Source of the DNA: Ascaris suum
Lineage: Eukaryota; Nematoda; Chromadorea; Rhabditida; Ascarididae
Assembly (NCBI GenBank): GCA_013433145.1
Contig: CM024179.1
Span: 62,001-126,000 of the forward strand
Direction: 5' to 3'
Length of the DNA stretch: 64,000 bases
The notes below the pieces were generated by a model. The model saw nothing but the letters and a program-made list of their open reading frames with translations. It made no database searches and was not told the origin of the DNA. Below are positions 1-15,370 of the stretch, one piece after another (the stretch's first letter is position 1; the number at the start of each line of letters is the position of its first letter). Both the position numbers and the translations under genes were made by a program.

Positions 1-1578
1 AAATTCATTCGTTACGAGCAGATTCGAGGATGATTTGTTGAATTGCTTTAAAATAATGAGAGTATTAGGTGAGAAAAGCAGTCTTACTATATAAGCAGCA
101 CACAATATGCGCCATCACTTTTGGTCGTAGACGACCTGATTTCGGTGGCTTACGGTGACCATTCGTCATGACCTGAACTCCGAAATGGATCGGTGGTAGC
201 TGATCCAAAATAAACTGCAGTTTTTTTCAAATGGGTAGAGAATTTCCTCGGTGGCTTTTATTCCATTTCGTGACTGGATTTAGAATATTATTTCTTTAAG
301 CTCTAATAATCATTTTTACATTTAATAATCTCGAGTAAATTATTTGAATATGCTTATTGCAGTGATGTCACTTGTGATTATTCGTAGGGGAAACATTTTC
401 GTGGTTTCATAATGCAAGGATATTTGCAGATGATGCTTTCTTATATTCGGACACGCGCATTTGGACTCTGATTCGTTTCTTTTGAAGAAACCGCTCTCTA
501 TTCGTTTCTCACTTTCAAATCCTGTCTTGGTGAATTTCATGCGAGATTTGCTGAAGCGAACCGTATCATGGTTAGTTCCTTCTCCCTCGAGCGAAATTGT
601 ATGCAGCGAATCTATCCAGATGCCACTTAAGCGACAGAGAGCAATCTTCAAAGATAAGAACTCCTTTTGGCAATTCCATTTAGCATTGTCGAACATGCCC
701 TAGCTGAAGACCTTTTTTAAAGCTTTTGCATTTGTTGATTAGCAGCTAAATGAATCGATGTACGAGCTAAACGGAAAATTCTGATGTTGCACCTAAGAAG
801 ACATCGTTAGGTTCTCTCACCGGGGACAGCTAGGAAGGGGTAAGGAGTCGCTTCCTTTTCCCATAGCTGAAAAATTTTCCGCCCCTTAACGATTGAAGCT
901 CTACGCTTGTAGATCTCAAAGCATCTGGACTGCAGAAACGCAAATTTTCGGTCTCTGAAAGTTTTGTCCTTAAAAGCCCTCTTTTTACTTGTGTCGTAAT
1001 CGTTCGCAACTAATATATGATTCAGATGCTTGGATGCGAAATATTTGTATAATAGGATGACAGTGGGCTGCAAGGTGTTCTCTGCGACACACAAGCCTAC
1101 AGTAAGCGGTAGCAAAATGAAATCAAGCATTTTATTCGCCTTCTTTGCATGTAACTCAAGAAATTTTGATTTTTATGAGTAATTAAATGATAATATTAAC
1201 ATTCGACTCGGCATGTTTAAACGCTAAGTCATCGCGGAAGAGGAGAGAGAGGGTTCCTGGGGACATCTCTTACCTTCCCCTTCATTCTTGTGCTCAGAGC
1301 TTTGTGTAACGAAGTATTCACACTTTTAAACAATTTTCAGCAGCATCTGTCTGTAGATGCTTCGTTCTCATAAAATATCTGCGAGGTATTTCCCAGTTGT
1401 TTCCAGTTTAACTGTAACATCCATTTCTTCCGCGAAACCGATTAGGTTTATCTCTAACCAGTTAAAAAGAATTGTCTTTTTGAGAGGTCTTATTCTCTTT
1501 TTATAACTTCATTCCATCGAAGAGTAACTGTTCTCGTTTCCGCCATTCGCGAAGAGTCTGTCGGAGATTTATTTTTAG
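1..1578. other. No gene recognised
   Basis: Unremarkable AT-rich nematode-like sequence. Open frames of up to 118 codons occur but have neither convincing splice borders nor protein-like composition. I see no RNA gene or repeat here. Confidence 0.5.
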
Positions 1579-1686
1579 CAGATGCCACCATTTTTAGCCG
1601 ATGCCGCCATCATGCGATGCCAGTGCCTTCTACACAGATAAAACGATTCTGGCACCGATGGTACGTGCTGGAAGAACTCCTCTCAG
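1579..1686 (+). CDS. Possible isolated exon, unknown protein
   Basis: A T-rich stretch ends in an acceptor (TTTTTAG before 1579) and a good donor (CTCTCAG then GTAAAT) follows 1686. The frame starting two bases into the exon is open for 35 codons and ends in phase 1. It reads DATIFSRCRH..., with the segment QIKRFWHRWYVLEELLS near the end. The family is not recognised. It lies on the same strand as the coiled-coil exons that begin 5.6 kb downstream and could be an upstream exon of that gene, but nothing connects them directly. A second acceptor-like TTTTTAG lies inside the exon. A chance open frame is a real alternative. Confidence 0.33.
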
Positions 1687-6745
<5,059 letters not shown>

Positions 6746-7319
6746 TTCGAGTGCCATCAAAGAGCACTGTTCTTTCGGGATTTGTTTGCTGCAAAAAGCA
6801 AGCAGATTTTATTGCTTGGGAGCGCATCGTATTCTTTGCCCTCTAAGATGCTAGCCCATTGCGCTTGATCTCGCAGCAGTAAGACCAAATGCGTCATGTT
6901 TCTTGAGCGTTGCCAAAATTCTGAAAACCTCGCAACTTTTATTTTCCATCTCTGTTCCTCACGTTTGGAACATTGCCAAAAGTTCCATAACCAAGGTTTC
7001 ATTTAGCAGATTTCACGAATCTTCTTACTGAAGATTAACCAGCATGGGCTTCTATTAGGGGGACAGACCACATTTTTTTTGGAGAAATGACCGAAAACAT
7101 CTGTTCTTGTTTGCGCCACAACAACCGGTATTATGAGGGAATCGCTATCTGCTTTGTGCCGTACATGGATGTGGTTTTTATGTTGCCCGAAATATCTTGC
7201 GAAAAACATCGTCCTGCCCTATACAGCTTCATCAGATGCTTTGTCGTTCACCTGCACAATTATCTGTTGGAGCTAATGACTTTTGAAGGTTAAAGGTGAG
7301 CGATATCTAGATGCATCAG

Positions 7320-7529
7320 AGGTTTCGGAATCGGAAAAGAACACCGCACGCACACAAGTGAACAAACTGGAAAAGAGCTGCAACTCGTGAGGAACTGCTC
7401 ATTCGTAAGTCCAACGAACTGCACACTGCGCTTGAGGATCTAGCTGGTGCACATCTTATCTCAGAGGATGGTCGTGTTGGTGCACTTCAAGGGCTTGAAA
7501 CTAAAAAGTTTCAAACTGCGGATTTGCAG
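7320..7529 (+). pseudogene. Rootletin-like coiled-coil exon with two frame slips
   Basis: The acceptor ATGCATCAG precedes 7320 and the donor GATTTGCAG|GTATTA follows 7529. The start reads EVSESEKNTARTQVNKLEK and a different frame then gives RKSNELHTALEDLAGAHLIS, EDGRVGALQGLETKKFQTAD and LQ. Joining them needs single-base slips near 7374 and 7388. The product would be a heptad-rich, charged coiled coil. It aligns along its length with the exon at 10361 (LEKEL, RKS, AL.DLA, E.GRV.ALQ.LE..KF). Rootletin proteins build the striated ciliary rootlet and consist of such coiled coil. The slips mean decay or sequence error. Assignment to rootletin rather than another long coiled coil rests on remembered similarity with the later exons. 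Confidence 0.6.
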
Positions 7530-7933
7530 GTATTATTAGTTTTTATTATTAGCTTTATCACTTTATTATTAGTTTTGTTACTGGACTATTACTACATTTG
7601 TTATTATTTCATTAGTACTTTCATATTTGGTCCATTATTAGTTTTAGTATTTGTGTGCTATTAGGTTTGTTTTATAATCGTTTTTCATTATTTGTTTGCT
7701 ATTGATTATTTTTTAGTCTATTGTTTCTCTGTTATTAGCCTTATTATATCTTTGTTATTATTTTTTTATTAGTAGTTTTATTATTAGTTTATTATTAGTT
7801 TGCTATTAGTTTAGTTTACTATTAGCTTTGTTAGTTTATTATTAGTCCCTTTATTTTTATTATCGGTGTTATTATTAGTTTGCTATGAGATTGATGACTA
7901 GTTTATTGTTGGTTTCAGTACTGGTTTGTTATT
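7530..7933. repeat. TTAGTTTTATTA-like low-complexity tract, first block
   Basis: Imperfect tandem units of TTAGTT, TTATTA and TTTG start immediately after the donor of the preceding exon, so they fill the 5' part of its intron. They run up to the dispersed repeat at 7934 and resume after it. Confidence 0.9.
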
Positions 7934-9000
7934 GGTAATTTCAATGCCTTTGCCAATTCTTCCATAACAATATTTGTCTATAAACCAATTTTTTGTGGTG
8001 ATCCATTGTTTTCTGGTTTAGCTTCGCAGTGGAAAATTCGCGCATTCGCAAGGCGATCTAGAAATGCTGCTGTCTTTGAAATGAATCGTATAAATTGAAA
8101 GTGCATACAACCAAACCGAAGTCTACACTATTGTTGGCCTTTATATGTTCGTGATTACTTCCTCTTGGCTCTCATGCTTTCTAACTTCTGTGGCCTGTTT
8201 CGAGTTTAAGACATATAAATGATGTGCCATACTGAGGTGAATTCATAGCTTACTGTTAAGCTTCTCGTGTTTAACTATAATGTTTGATATACTCTACGCG
8301 GCTTTTTTGTCAATTCATGTGCGATAATCAACGCACTAAGTGAACAATTACAAATTTATCTTTGATGAACGATCTGAGGAATATGCATCATGAGTTATTG
8401 AGGGAATACGATAAAAACGATTAGAGCGTTGTTTGCGAAATGTTTCCAGTAACGTAAGAAATCGGCTACTGATCCCCATACTTAGCGGTCTGTTTACGTT
8501 TCTAAACAATCGGAGGTGTTCGTAGATTAAGAGAGTGAAGAAAAAATAATGGAATTTATTTCAGTACGCACCTTCGTTACTCTAGCGCGATGTCGAACGC
8601 GGTGTCAAACGTGAAGGATGTGGGAATGGGATGACGTTGCTCAAACAATAACAATTGCAAACGTTTTCGCTTTAAGCAATACCCATGGAGGTCAGCAATT
8701 TTCAATCATAATTTCTTCCGGTTCTTCGAACGATGTCATATCATGTGATTTTGCATCAGGTGTTAATTAAAGGTACTTCGAAAATTCACACAAAAAATGC
8801 GCACTCTTTTCGCTATTCCTTACGCCTTTTTATTATCTGCATCTTTGAAACGCGTATTTAGGTTTTTGCGTATATGCGTTTTCAAGATCTGGCGTCTTTG
8901 CTGTCTTGTGTATCCCGGCTGGCTATTCCGTTTCTTGGCTTATGACGTTTGCTCTTTCGATTGGTCTTCTGTTTTAGAGCCTTATGATTTGTTGCAGCAT
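7934..9000. repeat. Dispersed repeat A, copy 1
   Basis: It is similar over about 1.07 kb to 23073-24236 in the same orientation. Shared landmarks are GCCTTTGCCAATT near the start, GATCTAG with TTTGAAATGAATCGTATA, TGTTAATTAAAGGTACTTCG about 830 bp in, and GATTTGTTGCAGC at the end. Identity is roughly 85-90 percent by eye, with indels. No terminal inverted repeats or coding frame were found. It sits inside the TTAGTT-rich tract, which it interrupts, so it looks inserted there. It may be a non-autonomous mobile element or a duplicated intron segment. Confidence 0.85.
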
Positions 9001-10110
9001 TTTTATTTTATTATACGTTTACTTTAATTATTAGTTTTGTTACTGGTTTATTATTTGGTTTACTGTTATTTTTATTGTTCTTCTTATTATTAGTTTTATT
9101 ATTAAATTTAAGTTTATTATCAATTTATACGTGTCGTTAGTTTTGTTTTTTGGTTAGTCGAATTTTATTATTTCTTTAGTTTTGTTATTAGTTTAGATTT
9201 ATTGTTACTTTAGTTTTATTATTTGTTTAGTTTTATTATTAGTTTCATTTTAATATTGTTTAGTTTTATCATTTGCTTTTTTAATTATTACTTTGGTTCT
9301 TTCATTATTACTAATTTACTTTTACTACTTCTTTTATTGTTAGTTTTGTTTCATGCTTTATTTATTAATTTTGACTTATTTTTAGTTTTGTTTTTTTATT
9401 GGTTTAGTATTTTATTGGTTTACTTTTATTGCTAGTTTAGCTTTATTATTACTTTCTTTTTATTATTCGTTTGGTTTTTTTGTTAATGAAGTATTATTAT
9501 TTCTTTAGATTTCTCATTAGTTTAGTTTTATGATTTGTTTAATTTTGTTATTAGTTGATTGTATTATTTGTTTAGTTTTGTTATTACTTTAATTGAGTTA
9601 TTAGTTTTGCTGTTAGTTTTAATTCAGCTTTGTTATTAGCATTATCATTTGTTTTATTATTAGTTTTGTAATTAGTTTTATTATTAGTTCTATTGTTTGT
9701 TTTATTGTTAGTTTTATTATTTTTATTAGTTTCATTCTGTTATCAGTTTAGTTTTATTTTTAGTTTATTTTTGTTACTAGTTTGATTGAATTCTTAGTTT
9801 TGCTTTCTTATCAGTTTATTTTTATTATTAGTTTAGTTTTGTCAGTAGCTTTCTTGATTGTTACTTTAGTTTTATTATTAGTATAGTTTTATTATCAGTT
9901 TAGTTTTATTATTAGTTTAATTCTTCATTATTTTAAGTTTATTATTAGTTTACTTTTGTTACTAGTTTAGTTTTGTTCTTAGTTTAATTTTATTGTTAGT
10001 TTAGATTGAATTATTATTGGTTTTATTGAATTATTGGTTTAGTTTTATTATTATTAGTTTATCATTTGTTTTATTTGTAGTTTTATTGTTAGTTTTATTA
10101 TTATGGGTTA
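9001..10110. repeat. TTAGTTTTATTA-like low-complexity tract, second block
   Basis: Continuation of the TTAGTT/TTATTA tract after dispersed repeat A. Units are mostly 6 or 12 bp with many single-base changes. Open frames here translate to Phe/Leu/Ile/Val strings and are not genes. Confidence 0.9.
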
Positions 10111-10360
10111 GGTTTTTTAAAATAATATTTATAGGTAAATATCAATTACGAGAATAATGTAAATACCATTATATGTTATATCGCTTCTGAAACCTTCCAA
10201 CGTTGTTTATTATAAATTAGACTCGTCCTTTCACCTGATGGGTGTGGATTACTCCGTCACTGCTGTTGTGTTTGAACAGACAGGCGTTCACACATGCCAG
10301 CATACAAACTGTTGCTTTGAAATTAGCATGAGCTGAAATTGCGATCGAATTTCGTTGCAG

Positions 10361-10576
10361 CTATTCGCAACTGAAACGGGACGTAACAGATTCCATGGTG
10401 AAGTGGCAAAGTTGGAGAAGGAACTGTAATTGCTGCGCGAACAATTTAAACGTAAGAGTGATGATTTCAATGCGACACTTGGAGATCTCGCAAACGATCA
10501 TCGCGTTTTCGAGAACGGTCGTGTGGAGGCGCTTCAAGAACTCGAGTCGAGAAAGTTTGAGATCAGTGACCTCAGG
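10361..10576 (+). pseudogene. Rootletin-like coiled-coil exon with in-frame TAA
   Basis: The acceptor TTCGTTGCAG precedes 10361 and the donor CTCAGG|GTAATG follows 10576. One frame reads through the whole exon except a TAA at 10427-10429: LFATETGRNRFHGEVAKLEK, then EL, stop, [40 protein letters not shown] and RKFEISDLR. It is a charged coiled coil that aligns with the exon at 7320. The stop sits where that exon has Gln (LEKELQL), so CAA to TAA by one C-to-T change would explain it. The rest of the exon is intact, so the lesion is recent, a sequence error, or bypassed. The role would be a structural filament segment of the ciliary rootlet if the family call is right. Confidence 0.7.
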
Positions 10577-10936
10577 GTAATGCCGATTCCTTCAAGCTTT
10601 CGATTCAATCGATCCCTCTTCTGTCAGAAACATGGAAGATCTTCATTACGTGTTTATTTTCACAGATATTCTAGCTCAAGTCGGTCTTAAAATCATTATT
10701 TTTTTGCACTTTCATAGAAAGCTAAATCTTTCGAAACCAAGTTTCCTTCTGATAGAGGCACGACTCCTTTACTGATGAATCGTTGTTTAGAGATACAGCT
10801 AAAAATTCCATGAAGTAAATAAAAACGCCCACATATGTGGTGGACCTTATATTGGCCGAAGTAACGTTTGAATGAATTTGAGATACTTAAGACCCAGTAA
10901 TTCCACTACATTAATTTGAAGTAGGTTGATTTTTAG

Positions 10937-11072
10937 TCTCATCTCGAAACTGCTGAGCAGCGTTCAGCAACTCTACAACAAGAATATCTTAATATTGTTA
11001 AAGATCGTGAAACGAATCGTGATTCTCTCTCCTTTCAGTCGATTATCAGCCGTTCTCTTGTATCCGAAAGTG
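10937..11072 (+). CDS. Rootletin-like coiled-coil exon, intact
   Basis: The acceptor GATTTTTAG precedes 10937 and a strong donor (GAAAGTG|GTGAGT) follows 11072. The frame is open for 45 codons plus one base: SHLETAEQRSATLQQEYLNI, VKDRETNRDSLSFQSIISRS, LVSESG. It is rich in Glu, Gln, Arg and Leu in a coiled-coil pattern and has no lesions, unlike its neighbours. The ERSA/LQQE pattern fits rootletin-type repeats. The phase is 0 in and 1 out. A direct join to the exon at 11828 does not keep that exon's best frame, so a small exon probably lies between. A 24-bp candidate (11347-11370, CACAG...GTGAGA) is present but does not solve the phase. Confidence 0.65.
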
Positions 11073-11827
11073 GTGAGTGGGCAACTTTGAGGAAAATTGT
11101 TTTCGCAGCCTTAAATAACTTGCTTATAGCAAGTAAACACTCTCACTTATTCAAAATTAATTGCGTGAAAAACTTCAATGTTTCCAGTGATTATTTGTTG
11201 TTTATTTTGTCGCCATATTCCAAGAAGGAAGACTTTTGAATATCCCAAGCGTCCACGGTAATTTTTCGAAAGGAATTGAGAGTATTCCAGTCATAAATTC
11301 TGATTTATTTCCTTAGCAATACCAATATCGTCTAACTAAATACACAGCTTCTGAAGTACACCACACTGACGGTGAGAGCGTATGATGTTCGTGCACTCCT
11401 CATCATCTGTTTGTGCACAAATATATTCTGCGTAATCGAATTTTTAAACGTCCTACATGCAATCTCCATCAATAATCCTTCGGCATTGTTGAATCGAAAA
11501 ATTTGTCCTCATTTTTGAGCTTCGTTAAAACGTCTGTGAAGGTCATGAATCTTCCACTTTCCTTCCATCGACATACGTGCTATGAAAAAACTTTTGAAAG
11601 CTATGTCCATTGCGACTTACTAACAGATCTCTACAACAAATAGGATTTGCTGTATCATTTATTTCATCGGATGAGGCAGAATAACTTTTAACATTCATAC
11701 ATAATTTTGAAATCTCTGAAAAATTCAAAGAATTTTGTGAATTTTGTGAACTCAACTTTAAAAAATTCTGTTTTATAATATCCTATATTTATGCGTTTTA
11801 AAAATTGCCTTCAAATGAATATTGCAG

Positions 11828-11902
11828 GTGCAATTGATATGCACTGTCGACGTTCCTGTGCAAAAGCTTCTAAGTCGTATGCAGAAACTTGAAAAAGGAA
11901 AG
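11828..11902 (+). CDS. Probable short exon of the coiled-coil gene
   Basis: Acceptor ATATTGCAG and donor GGAAAG|GTTTGTG bound exactly 25 codons with no stop: VQLICTVDVPVQKLLSRMQK, LEKGK. The QKLLSRMQKLEKGK end is typical of coiled coil. It starts and ends in phase 0, which matches the entry phase of the next candidate at 12869. An alternative frame is open until its last few codons and is less protein-like. Confidence 0.5.
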
Positions 11903-12868
11903 GTTTGTGACATTCCTTTTGGATTTTAATATCAAAGGGGGCAGCCTTGCTAAAAGAAACCCTATTTGAAAACTCGAAACTATAGAGTTCGGTATACGTC
12001 GAATATTTTATTTCATCACAGTGGTATAACTTGTTGTTATACGTGTTAATTATTAAAATGGCTTAATGACCTATTACATTCAGGTGTATTGAAAAATTTC
12101 TCTCATTCGTCAAGAAGTTTGCGGTCGCCTCTTCAGTTTCCTTGTTCAACTTGACTGCTTTCCCTCTCTCACCCTTTCACCATTAGTTATATCTACGCGA
12201 GTTGTGACTTACCGCTTAATGCTGCCTGCTTAATTCCCTCATTAGTATATACACCGCTCATGTTTGAAAATGCCGTTTAACTGTCGCTCGCCAATGACTG
12301 AGTTTTTCCTTCAAATTTTTGTTGTGTAGAAGGTGAATGGAAAAAGATGATTACTCATAAAACCATTCATGAAAGTAAGTTAGAAAGGGTTTTCTATAGC
12401 TTACCTATATTCTTGTAACCGACCTTCGTAAGCCACTTCGATGTCATTTTTATAAGCATCAAGTGTTTCTGGAATAGACATGCATTGTTGCGCCGTTTGT
12501 GGTGCATCATAACCTCATTTTTATTTGTTTATAGAACGATTATCGTGACTCATTCGGTCATCTACAGCGAAATACTTGTGATAGCCATATTACAGTCACT
12601 AAACAGGAATCACTGATAAGTCTGTCGAAGAAAGAACTGCCGGTGCTGAAGGTGATATAGATATGTTTAGTGTTGAATGTAGCCCTATAAGAAACCTAAG
12701 GAAGCGAGAATTCGCAAATATAAAAACCAATTTTTGTTGACTCTGCCTACAGATAGCCCACGGGATGGGAGAAATGAACAACATACGCTTATAGATTGAA
12801 ACTAAGACAGCGGTGATATAAACCGAATGCCCCTACGGCTATGTTCATTTTATACTGTTGCCTTGTAG

Positions 12869-12921
12869 GCTTTTGGAAGCGATCTTCGCGATCTGCTTCA
12901 TACAACATTAGCGTTTTCTTG
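12869..12921 (+). CDS. Possible short exon of the coiled-coil gene
   Basis: The acceptor TGCCTTGTAG precedes 12869 and a weaker donor (TTCTTG|GTTCCC) follows 12921. The phase-0 frame from the previous exon reads AFGSDLRDLLHTTLAFS. This is helical in character but too short to assign. The donor is non-consensus, so the 3' border is uncertain. Confidence 0.33.
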
Positions 12922-13111
12922 GTTCCCAACTATTTCATGTCTTACGTTTCGAGTATTGAGGTAGAAATTATTGCGCCAAACTCCAGTTAATGCGAACAAA
13001 GTTACCACAAATATTCTAAGGTTTCGCGAGCTCCTGACTGCTTTTATTCCTCCACTCAATTTGTTCGATTTCACCGAAAGCAAGATTGAGTCTGTCTTTT
13101 TTCAATTTCAG

Positions 13112-13275
13112 CACGACATGCAGCAGAGGTGAAACTTGCGTCGGCTAAAGAGCTTCTCAAATCACAGGAAAAGGCGTTGAAGCGACGCGGTGAAGAGTGA
13201 CGTAGCTTGAAATCAAAGATTTCAGCGTTCGATTTCGAGGTCCGTGGAAAGGAGGCGCAAATCAGACTCCTGAAT
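13112..13275 (+). pseudogene. Rootletin-like coiled-coil exon with in-frame TGA
   Basis: The strong acceptor TTTTTCAATTTCAG precedes 13112 and the donor CTGAAT|GTTCGT follows 13275. The frame reads RHAAEVKLASAKELLKSQEK, ALKRRGEE, stop (TGA 13198-13200), RSLKSKISAFDFEVRGKEAQ, IRLLN. Without the stop this is an unbroken coiled coil. Its ...RRGEE.RSLKSKI....RGKEAQI..L pattern resembles the C-terminal rootletin region, where human CROCC has LQRRSLEGELQRSRL and DREAQAQALQ. TGA could come from CGA (Arg) by one C-to-T change. Together with 10427 and 13902 this is the third such nonsense site in the gene. Confidence 0.68.
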
Positions 13276-13776
13276 GTTCGTTTCATTACAGTTTTTGATA
13301 TAATTCAAGCTTATTGTATTAACGGGCATGGTTTTGTTTGTTGCCAATTTAGCATCATTCCTGTTTTGTTATGCACCTTGTTTCTTTCAGTATCGGATTT
13401 ATTGGAAAATTTTGGTAGAATTTGGGCTGAACTGGTTGGATGTTGGTGGGCTGCAGTGTTTGGATAGTCGATAAGGCATAAAACAGTGAAAAAGAGGAGG
13501 TTCAAGGAGAGTGCGCAAATGGTCAACGTAAAAGACCCACTCATTTACTTACTTTCACTCATTTTCTCTCTCAATTGCATATTTATTTTCCGATGTTATT
13601 GCTCCATCAGGGCTATTTTTGGTGCTTGTGTTATTGCATTATTATCTCATATAACGAAATGGTGTTACTAGTTATTCATATGTACATTACGAAGACGGCA
13701 ATTGTGATGGAATATGGGCAGTCGGATCCTCATTTCCTACTGAAAAAATACGCACGCTATTTAATCTCGGGTTCAG

Positions 13777-14003
13777 GTTCCCGTTTTTCGATGAGAAAAG
13801 AGGGGAAATCGATGCAAATTTACGAGCAACTGAAAACGTTGAAAGTGGGTTTGGAGAATTCACAAAATGATAACAGGGCACTTCGAGAACGTGAGAGTAA
13901 ATAGAATATGGCAAGAATACATGCGCAAAGTAAGGTGGATGAATGTAATGAAGGGGAACAGCGATTTAGTGCACTTATGGCATGTTTGGAAGCAGAACGT
14001 CAG
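13777..14003 (+). pseudogene. Rootletin-like C-terminal exon with in-frame TAG
   Basis: A strong donor (CGTCAG|GTAAGA) ends the exon. The start is uncertain and was placed at the acceptor GGTTCAG. The frame reads ...IYEQLKTLKVGLENSQNDNR, ALRERESK, stop (TAG 13902-13904), NMARIHAQSKVDECNEGEQR, FSALMACLEAERQ. The end matches the rootletin segment that in human reads LQKALTACEHDRQ (ALMACLEAERQ here), the best single family clue in the window. TAG may derive from CAG (Gln). The frame is otherwise intact on both sides of the stop. The donor opens a 4.4-kb intron-like region of TTTATA repeats. Confidence 0.7.
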
Positions 14004-15146
14004 GTAAGATTTTGCAACAATTTCGTCACAAACAAATTTGTCTTTATATTTGTTTTTATAAATAGATTTGCATTAATATTTTATATATCTTTGTATTTAT
14101 ATCTATGCTGATATTTATATTTATTTACGTTGATGTTCATGTTTATAATTTATGCTTCTAGTTGTATTCATTTATATTTATATTCATATTAAAAATTATA
14201 TTTATTATTTATACTTATCTTTATATTCATCTCTACATGTGTTTGTTGTTTATTCATATTTATATTTATATTTATAAACTGTATTTACTATCATATTTAA
14301 TTATATTTATTTTTAAAATATATATTATATCATATTAATATTAATTTTGATATTTATAATGCGTATTTATATATCAATTTTATTTATATTTTAACTTTAC
14401 ATTAGTCCTTATATTATTATTAATATTTATATTTACATTTACAAATACATTTGTAATTTGTGTTTCTCCTTTAGTTATATTTACATTCATATTTTTTATA
14501 TTTACGCTTTTTTTTCACATTTATATGTGTAATTTATATTCATCTTTATCCTTTCATCCACCTTAATGTTTATTTTTTGTGTTTCCATTTCAAACTTACA
14601 CTTATCTTTGCCTTGATATTTTTATTAACATTTAAATTTTTATTTACACTCATGGCCAGAACATATCTTCATATTTATATTTGTATGTATATTTATATGC
14701 CTATGCATTTACTTTTATGTTTACATTTATGTTTATGTTAATTTTTATTTGCATTCGTTTTATTTATTTATATCTATTTCTGATTTCATGTGTTTATGTC
14801 GTTTTACTTGTAAATTTTATACATATTTGATTTATTTGTTTATCTTATATTTCCATCTTTATTTTTATTTATATATCTATTTATTTTCATGTCTATATTT
14901 ATACTGGTATTTGTATTCATATTTACATGCATATTTATGGCGGTATTTATATCTATATTGACCTCTGTGTTCATATTTTTATTGATGTTATTATTTATTT
15001 TTGTTTATCGCTTATATTTATCTTCCTATTCATATTTATATTAGTATTTACATTCATAATTATTTTTACATTGATACTTATATTTATATTATTAATAATA
15101 TTTACGTACAAATTTGTATTTATAATTTATATTGGACGTATTTTTC
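14004..15146. repeat. TTTATA/TTTATG low-complexity tract, first block
   Basis: Imperfect hexamer-period repeat (TTTATA, TTTATT, TTTGTA variants) starting at the donor of the preceding exon. Frames across it translate to Phe/Ile/Tyr/Leu strings with no gene content. Confidence 0.92.
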
Positions 15147-15370
15147 TAGTTGCTTTGGCACATTACCAGGCTGTGTGATTGAGGGTGTCGCGCTAGGGGC
15201 GATGGAGTTTTCACGCTCGCAGACCTCTGCGGTTTTGAAAGAGCCGCACGGCGACGAGAATAGTCGGAGCCCTCAAGGGTGCTCATGTGAACAGGACAGA
15301 GAGGTTAAAAACGCCCAACTCCATTAGAACGTCGTTTTCGTTCTTTCATTCGTACTAGTGTGGTAGGCAG
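15147..15370 (+). pseudogene. GC-rich, frame-broken exon remnant
   Basis: A sharply bounded GC-rich island stands between two blocks of TTTATA repeat. It is preceded by an acceptor-like TTTTTCTAG and ends near a donor-like GTAGGCAG. No single frame is coherent. Pieces in different frames look coding: VALAHYQAV at the start, ALKGAHVNRTERLKT in the middle, ERRFRSFIRTSVV at the end. Its position directly after the ALMACLEAERQ exon makes it a natural candidate for the next rootletin exon, degraded by several indels. If it is not coding, the composition change is unexplained. Confidence 0.42.

Noticed and set aside
11347..11370. A 24-bp micro-exon (CACAG...GTGAGA) between two coiled-coil exons
   Set aside because: Its borders are good, but including it does not repair the phase between the exons at 10937 and 11828, so it is not supported.
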